From positions 1 through 64,000 of the forward strand of contig NZ_CP126446.1 of the NCBI RefSeq assembly GCF_030166655.1: a stretch of 64,000 bases of DNA, read 5' to 3'. Of this stretch, positions 58,576-64,000 are shown in pieces; within the stretch, counting starts at the first letter, position 1, and the number at the start of each line of letters is the position of its first letter. The notes beneath the pieces were generated by a model. It made no database searches. It was not told the DNA's origin and worked only from the letters and a program-made list of their open reading frames with translations. The position numbers were made by a program, and so were the translations under genes. Source of the DNA: Pontibacillus chungwhensis. GTDB taxonomy: Bacteria > Bacillota > Bacilli > Bacillales > BH030062.

Positions 58576-58727
58576 TCGTTTAGAAACGAAGTTAGATGAG
58601 TGTAGGGATTATTAAAATTCAACTTCTAGTTATAATGAAATATTTATTACGTATGTACCCATATTATATGCAGTTTTACACTCTAATCTCCTGTTGTCGA
58701 ACAAAAAAATTAAAGTATTCTAAAAAT

Positions 58728-58743
58728 TGTTTCACGTGAATCA
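58728..58743 (+). other. parS: parS-like ParB/Spo0J binding site
   Basis: TGTTTCACGTGAATCA matches the parS palindrome TGTTTCACGTGAAACA at 15 of 16 bases, with the CACGTG core intact. It lies between yabE and rnmV, 58 kb from the origin. B. subtilis has a parS site in the same neighbourhood, near metS. Binding is inferred. Confidence 0.75.
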
Positions 58744-58838
58744 TTTTGTCTGAATAGACCGAAGGACAAACAGATAGTGTTTTATTTTGAAGGATGGACG
58801 TGTTATAACTAAACAAGATACCTAAGCGGGAGGATACA

Positions 58839-60271
<1,433 letters not shown>

Positions 60272-60275
60272 GGGC

Positions 60276-60302
60276 ACATTTCCTTTATTCTCACATAGGC
60301 TA
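60276..60302 (+). promoter_or_regulatory. Candidate sigma-K promoter of yabG
   Basis: AC (60276-60277), 16 bp, CATAGGCTA (60294-60302) fits the sigma-K pattern AC-N16-CATANNNTA. In B. subtilis yabG is a sigma-K gene. Confidence 0.7.
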
Positions 60303-60334
60303 TTTTAGAACGGTTGGTGTGAGGAGGAAGGAAG

Positions 60335-61237
60335 ATGATTAGCAGAGGAGATTTAGTTACGCGATCCTCCTACAAGCATGATGTATTATTTCGTGTGCAG
60401 GATATTCAAGAAAGTCGAGTGCTGTTGTACGGAGAAGAAATCCGTCTTGAAGCAGATGCTCCACTGTCAGACCTGGTAAAGGTCCAAACAGATGACCTGA
60501 AGCGGCGCAAAAGGGAAGCTAAAGAGAAAGAAGATTATTCGTATCGATTATTTCGACAAGATTATCAGCTTATGCGTCAAAAGCGTGACTATGAAGCTTC
60601 AGGCGGTTACCAGCATCAAAATGCCTATTTCCAGCTTCCATCCCGTGTTCTTCATCTGGATGGAGACAGATTGTATTTAAAAAAGTGTATCGATCTATAT
60701 CAGCAATTAGGTTTGCAGGTTCATGGGGTCCATTTAAGTGAAAAAGAAATGGCTCATGAAATTGGAGATTTAATTGATAAGATTAACCCGGATGTGGTCG
60801 TCATTACAGGCCATGATTCTTATTCTAAAAGTAAAGGGAATAAGCATGATCTCCGTGCTTATCGCCATTCCAAGTATTTTGCAGAAGCGGTAAGGGAAGC
60901 TCGGAGGAAAGTGCCTCACCTGGATCAGCTTGTCATTTTTGCTGGTGCCTGTCAGTCTCATTTTGAATCTTTAATACGTGCAGGAGCTAATTTCGCTAGT
61001 TCTCCTTCACGTATTAACATTCATGCGTTAGATCCTGTTTATATAGTGGCGAAAATTAGCTATACCTCCTTCATGGATAAAGTGAATGTATGGGATGTAA
61101 TCCGTAATACGTTAACTGGTGAAAAAGGTCTTGGGGGAGTGGATACACGAGGATTGATGAGAACAGGTATGCCTTATGACGCTGAGGAAGAAATTGAAGA
61201 TGAAGAGAATAATCCTTTTCAACACCCATTATCATAA
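60335..61237 (+). CDS. yabG: Sporulation-specific protease YabG
   Basis: Cysteine-protease-like enzyme that trims spore coat proteins. It is 300 aa (290 in B. subtilis). The N-terminus RGDLVTRSSYKHDVLFRVQDI is highly conserved. The central part VVITGHDSYSKSKG and IFAGACQSHFESLI contain the likely catalytic His and Cys. Its stop codon lies within a terminator. It is probably made late in the mother cell from the sigma-K promoter upstream. Confidence 0.95.
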   Translation: MISRGDLVTRSSYKHDVLFRVQDIQESRVLLYGEEIRLEADAPLSDLVKVQTDDLKRRKREAKEKEDYSYRLFRQDYQLMRQKRDYEASGGYQHQNAYFQLPSRVLHLDGDRLYLKKCIDLYQQLGLQVHGVHLSEKEMAHEIGDLIDKINPDVVVITGHDSYSKSKGNKHDLRAYRHSKYFAEAVREARRKVPHLDQLVIFAGACQSHFESLIRAGANFASSPSRINIHALDPVYIVAKISYTSFMDKVNVWDVIRNTLTGEKGLGGVDTRGLMRTGMPYDAEEEIEDEENNPFQHPLS

Positions 61238-61250
61238 TGGGTGTTTTTTG
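61221..61250 (+). terminator. Terminator overlapping the yabG stop
   Basis: AACACCCATTAT pairs with ATAATGGGTGTT, followed by TTTT; the TAA stop is inside. Confidence 0.9.
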
Positions 61251-61428
61251 TTTTAGGCAGGATGTTAAACCTTGAAAAGACGGTACTTTACTCTCTTCTG
61301 GTCTACTCCATTGTGAAGAGTCATTCGACCTTGCATGGAGAGAAAAGTCGAATGTTGCCATTTTCATACATAATTTTGTCAGATCCAAGAAACACTACAA
61401 ATAGAAAAAAAGAAAAGGCCGTATTTCA

Positions 61429-61504
61429 TTGACATTAAAAATAACATACTGCTATAATATAAAGTTTTATTGACTGAAAAGACAAGCGTGTGTTATAGTA
61501 TAAT
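61429..61504 (+). promoter_or_regulatory. Tandem sigma-A promoters of veg
   Basis: P1 is TTGACA (61429-61434), 18 bp, TATAAT (61453-61458), with perfect hexamers. P2 is TTGACT (61470-61475), 18 bp, TATAGT (61494-61499). The veg promoter is known as one of the strongest in B. subtilis. Confidence 0.85.
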
Positions 61505-61521
61505 TAGTGAGGTGGAGTGTA

Positions 61522-61788
61522 GTGGCAAAAACGTTAGCAGAAATCAAACAGTCTCTCGATGGGCAAATTGGGAAACGGTTAACATTGAAAGCTAATGGTG
61601 GTAGACGTAAAACCATCGAACGAAGTGGTGTATTAGCTGAAACGTATCCTTCTGTTTTCATTGTAGAACTTGACCAAGAAGAGAATGCTTATGAACGCGT
61701 CTCTTATAGCTATGCTGATGTACTTACTGAAACAGTAGAGCTAAACTTTGGTGAAGATCTGAGCAGAATGATGTTAGGGGAGCAGTAA
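61522..61788 (+). CDS. veg: Veg protein
   Basis: An 88-aa protein (86 in B. subtilis) with a beta-barrel-like core ([20 protein letters not shown]). In B. subtilis Veg stimulates biofilm formation. It starts at GTG 61522 behind GAGGTGGAG, giving [20 protein letters not shown]; five upstream in-frame codons are inside the ribosome-binding site. Two strong promoters precede it. Confidence 0.95.
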   Translation: MAKTLAEIKQSLDGQIGKRLTLKANGGRRKTIERSGVLAETYPSVFIVELDQEENAYERVSYSYADVLTETVELNFGEDLSRMMLGEQ

Positions 61789-61911
61789 ACCTAGGTTTAC
61801 TGCTTTTTACTTGCTTTAGGGTACATAGCCGGGTCCCGTTCTAACAGAGCGGGATCAATTGTTTTGTAAAGATTGCTTCAATACCCATTATTGTTTAAGA
61901 CTACACAATCG

Positions 61912-61941
61912 GAATATACATATGCTAAACGTGTCGTACTA
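61912..61941 (+). promoter_or_regulatory. Candidate sigma-G/F promoter of sspF
   Basis: GAATA (61912-61916), 18 bp, CGTACTA (61935-61941), one mismatch from the forespore -10 CATACTA. Small acid-soluble spore protein genes are normally sigma-G dependent. Confidence 0.6.
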
Positions 61942-61965
61942 ACACAATGAAGGGAGCTGTTTTCC

Positions 61966-62145
61966 TTGGGTAAACGTCGAGGCTACATGTCTGATGAGTT
62001 AAAAGAGGAAATCGCAAAGGAATTAGGTTTTTACGACACGGTTGAAAAGGATGGTTGGGGCGGTATTACGGCGCGTGACGCTGGCAATATCACCAAACGG
62101 GCTATCCAAAAAGCTCAAGAACAAATGATGAGGGACAAGTCCTAA
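61966..62145 (+). CDS. sspF: Small acid-soluble spore protein SspF
   Basis: A 59-aa alpha/beta-type spore protein of the SspF kind, which coats DNA in the forespore. The translation runs [20 protein letters not shown], then [20 protein letters not shown], then [10 protein letters not shown], close to B. subtilis SspF. It starts at TTG 61966 after GAAGGGAGCTG. It lies between veg and ispE in B. subtilis as here. It is short and easily missed. Confidence 0.93.
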   Translation: MGKRRGYMSDELKEEIAKELGFYDTVEKDGWGGITARDAGNITKRAIQKAQEQMMRDKS

Positions 62146-62149
62146 TGAC

Positions 62150-62168
62150 AGGGGCTTGGCCCCTTTTT
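62150..62168 (+). terminator. Terminator after sspF
   Basis: AGGGGC pairs with GCCCCT around TTG, then TTTTT. Confidence 0.8.
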
Positions 62169-62245
62169 TGTTTAAAGGGGTATTGCGCTTGTTTTTGCCA
62201 TGCAGTGAGTATTCTCTGTGACTTTTTAAAGCTTCTCATATCCCA

Positions 62246-62382
62246 AAAGGTCATAGATGACGAGAATCTCTTACTTTTTAAAAGGTCTTTTCCCGTAAAA
62301 GGTAACAGATGCAACGGATCAATGACCTTTTAAACGTATTTATTTCTTGAAAGGTAACAGAGGAAGGGGGTCTGTTACCTTT
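62246..62382. repeat. AAAGGT-type direct and inverted repeats
   Basis: AAAGGTAACAGA occurs twice direct (62299-62310, 62350-62361) and once inverted (62371-62382), the last two forming a perfect 12-bp hairpin. AAAAGGTCAT (62246-62255) is inverted at 62323-62332. No gene is seen. The hairpin with TTTTC may act as a terminator. Confidence 0.6.
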
Positions 62383-62429
62383 TCGGCTTAATAACCAAGG
62401 GAAATGTTAGAGATCGATCTCGCACGAGG

Positions 62430-62883
62430 GGGGCGTACGACACTAAACAGTCGCCTGCGCTTTTCGTAGTGTCTAGCTCCGGCTCCTAGCCCCTAGCGTC
62501 ATAAGCAATCTAACTCCAGTGGCCTTCAGCCACTTCCGTTAGCTTGCTTATGCGTACGGGGCTGAACAGTCGCCTGCGCTTTTCGTTTATGTCCAGCTCC
62601 GGTGGGTAGAGGCTAGCGAGATAAGCAAACTACCTGCAGTGGCTAATCGCCACTTCCGGCAGTTTGCTTATCCGGCCCCACACGATGTGGGGTCGTTCGG
62701 CGTTGTCACAGGAGGTGACGTTCTTAGTCGAACTTCCGCTCTCTAACCCGCCTGCGCTTTTCGTAGTGTCTAGCTCCGGCTCCTAGTGTCTAGCGTCATA
62801 AGCCAGCTCCTCTCCAAAGGCTATCGCCTTTTCCGAAGATCTGGCTTATGCGTACGACACTGAACAGTCGCCTGCGCTTTTCG
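62430..62883. repeat. Tandem palindromic repeats before ispE (cluster B)
   Basis: Same family as cluster A. A 3' fragment B1 (about 62430-62465) is followed by B2 (62451-62583), nearly identical to A3 with arms TAGCCCC/GGGGCTG (62487/62558). B3 (about 62571-62760) is the long form with CCCCACA/TGTGGGG and GTCAC/GTGAC hairpins like A1. B4 (about 62750-62883) has arms TAGTGTC/GACACTG (62784/62856) and ATAAGCCAG/CTGGCTTAT. The last box ends some 10 bp before the ispE -10 (TACAAT, 62895-62900). No reading frame of note is present. Confidence 0.9.
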
Positions 62884-62935
62884 TTTAACTATGATACAAT
62901 TTATCCATAATTAATGCGAAGAAGCAGGTGATGAT

Positions 62936-63805
62936 ATGCGTTTTTTGGAGAAGGCGCCGGCTAAGATTAATTTAGCCTTGGACGTGTTGTACAAGCGTCC
63001 GGATCAGTATCATGAAGTGGATATGATTATGACGACAATTGATTTGTCTGATCGCATTGAGTTAAGCCCTTTGAGAACTGATGAGATTCTGATTGTTTCG
63101 GAAAATCGGTTTGTTCCGAGTGATCACCGTAATCTTGCTTTTCAGGCTGCTCAAGTGTTGAAAGATAAGTTTGGCATCCGTGAGGGTGTGGAGATCTATA
63201 TTGAGAAGCAAATTCCTGTAGCTGCTGGGCTTGCTGGGGGAAGTAGTGATGCTGCCGCGGTTCTGAGAGGGCTGAATCGATTGTGGGAATTGGATTTAAG
63301 TGTTCAGGAGCTGGCCGCAATCGGAGCTCAAATCGGTTCTGACGTGTCTTTCTGTGTTCATGGTGGAACAGCGAGGGCTACTGGCAGAGGGGAAAGAATC
63401 GAAAAACTTCCTGCACCGCCGGCTTGCTGGGTAGTATTGGCGAAGCCGACGATGGGCGTGTCGACTCAAGCGATTTATGAGAACTTGAATTTAGAGGAAG
63501 CGGAACATCCTGATATCAAAGGGATGGTGAAGGCTATTCAGAAAGAAGATTATCAAGAGATTTGTGAGAAGATCGGAAATGTATTGGAACCTGTCACCGT
63601 TCAGTTACACAGTGATGTTCAACAAATTAAAGAACATATGCATGAATTTGGTGCGGATGCTGTGTTAATGAGCGGAAGTGGTCCGACGGTATTTGGCTTA
63701 GTTCAACATGAAACAAGAGCTCAGCGTATTTACAACGGTTTACGAGGTTTCTGTGATGAAGTTTACGTGGTACGTATGCTTGGAGGACGAGTCCCTCTTG
63801 ATTAA
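62936..63805 (+). CDS. ispE: 4-diphosphocytidyl-2-C-methyl-D-erythritol kinase
   Basis: Fourth-stage kinase of the MEP isoprenoid pathway. It is 289 aa. The GHMP-kinase ATP motif [20 protein letters not shown] is near 92, and the N-terminal [12 protein letters not shown] and C-terminal [11 protein letters not shown] motifs are present. Codon use and GC are slightly richer than its neighbours in places, but nothing suggests transfer. The promoter region abuts repeat B4. The purR gene follows after 54 bp. Confidence 0.97.
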   Translation: MRFLEKAPAKINLALDVLYKRPDQYHEVDMIMTTIDLSDRIELSPLRTDEILIVSENRFVPSDHRNLAFQAAQVLKDKFGIREGVEIYIEKQIPVAAGLAGGSSDAAAVLRGLNRLWELDLSVQELAAIGAQIGSDVSFCVHGGTARATGRGERIEKLPAPPACWVVLAKPTMGVSTQAIYENLNLEEAEHPDIKGMVKAIQKEDYQEICEKIGNVLEPVTVQLHSDVQQIKEHMHEFGADAVLMSGSGPTVFGLVQHETRAQRIYNGLRGFCDEVYVVRMLGGRVPLD

Positions 63806-63859
63806 AGCCGTATAAAACTGTTATATTAAATGAAAATATTCGGTTTTTGAGGTGTAGAA

Positions 63860-64000
63860 ATGAAAAGAAGTGAACGTTTGGTCGGAATGACGTATTATTT
63901 ATTGGAGCATCCCCAACAACTTGTCTCTTTACCTTTCTTTACAGAGGCATATGATGCAGCTAAGTCTTCTGTGAGTGAAGATTTAGGTATTATTAATCAA
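63860..64000 (+). CDS. purR: Purine operon repressor PurR (5' part)
   Basis: The first 47 codons only; the gene is cut by the window end. The translation begins MKRSERLVGMTYYLLEHPQQ and continues with SSVSEDLGIINQ, matching the winged-helix DNA-binding domain of the Bacillus PurR repressor, which senses PRPP. Its place after ispE is standard. The start follows TTGAGGTGTAGAA. Confidence 0.93.
   Translation, partial: MKRSERLVGMTYYLLEHPQQLVSLPFFTEAYDAAKSSVSEDLGIINQ

Noticed and set aside
62430-62883. Possible insertion sequence
   Set aside because: No transposase frame, no terminal inverted repeats of the whole cluster, and units are tandem and short.

Overview
The window begins at the first codon of dnaA and runs through the replication-origin region of a low-GC, endospore-forming Gram-positive bacterium of the Bacillaceae. 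The gene order dnaA-dnaN-yaaA-recF-remB-gyrB-gyrA-(yaaC)-guaB-dacA-pdxST-serS, and later tadA-scr-dnaX-ebfC-recR-yaaL-bofA-rrn-csfB-yaaO-tmk-darA-yaaR-holB-ricT-yabA-trmN6-yazA-rsmI-abrB-metS-tatD-yabE-rnmV-rsmA-yabG-veg-sspF-ispE-purR, is that of Bacillus subtilis. Sporulation genes (bofA, csfB, yabG, sspF, yaaH, abrB with Spo0A boxes) confirm a spore former. From overall protein character I suspect a Halobacillus/Pontibacillus-like genus, but the sequence alone does not prove this.

Layout: 1-9.1 kb, replication initiation (dnaA, oriC with DnaA boxes and a trio-like unwinding element, dnaN, recF, gyrBA). 9.2-17.7 kb, an HD-GYP-like protein with an altered metal motif, yaaC, guaB, dacA, pdxST and a T-box-controlled serS. 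17.9-19.9 kb, tRNA-Ser(UGA), dck/dgk and tRNA-Arg(CCU). 19.9-32.9 kb, a block absent from this place in B. subtilis: an M50-like membrane protease, a Tat-exported flavin dehydrogenase with its own TatA, queF under a preQ1-I riboswitch, aldA, acsA behind a cre site, a cysteine-free Rrf2 regulator, a stand-alone lysine/ornithine N-hydroxylase, a DJ-1/PfpI protein, and DUF3891 and DUF421 proteins. 32.9-36.5 kb, cell-wall and spore-cortex enzymes, yaaI and tadA. 36.5-40.3 kb, SRP RNA and the dnaX-recR-bofA cluster. 40.3-45.7 kb, one rRNA operon (16S-23S-5S) without spacer tRNAs. 45.9-64 kb, the csfB-to-purR core.

The most striking non-coding structure is a family of imperfect palindromes of about 110-190 bp. 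Three tandem copies lie before queF (24.0-24.4 kb), three plus a fragment lie before ispE (62.4-62.9 kb), and one inverted copy lies inside the 23S-5S spacer of the rRNA operon (45.4-45.5 kb). The arms differ between copies but change together, so pairing is preserved. This points to selection for, or replication of, a folded structure. A 15/16 match to parS lies at 58.7 kb and a weaker one lies inside yaaC, as expected near an origin.
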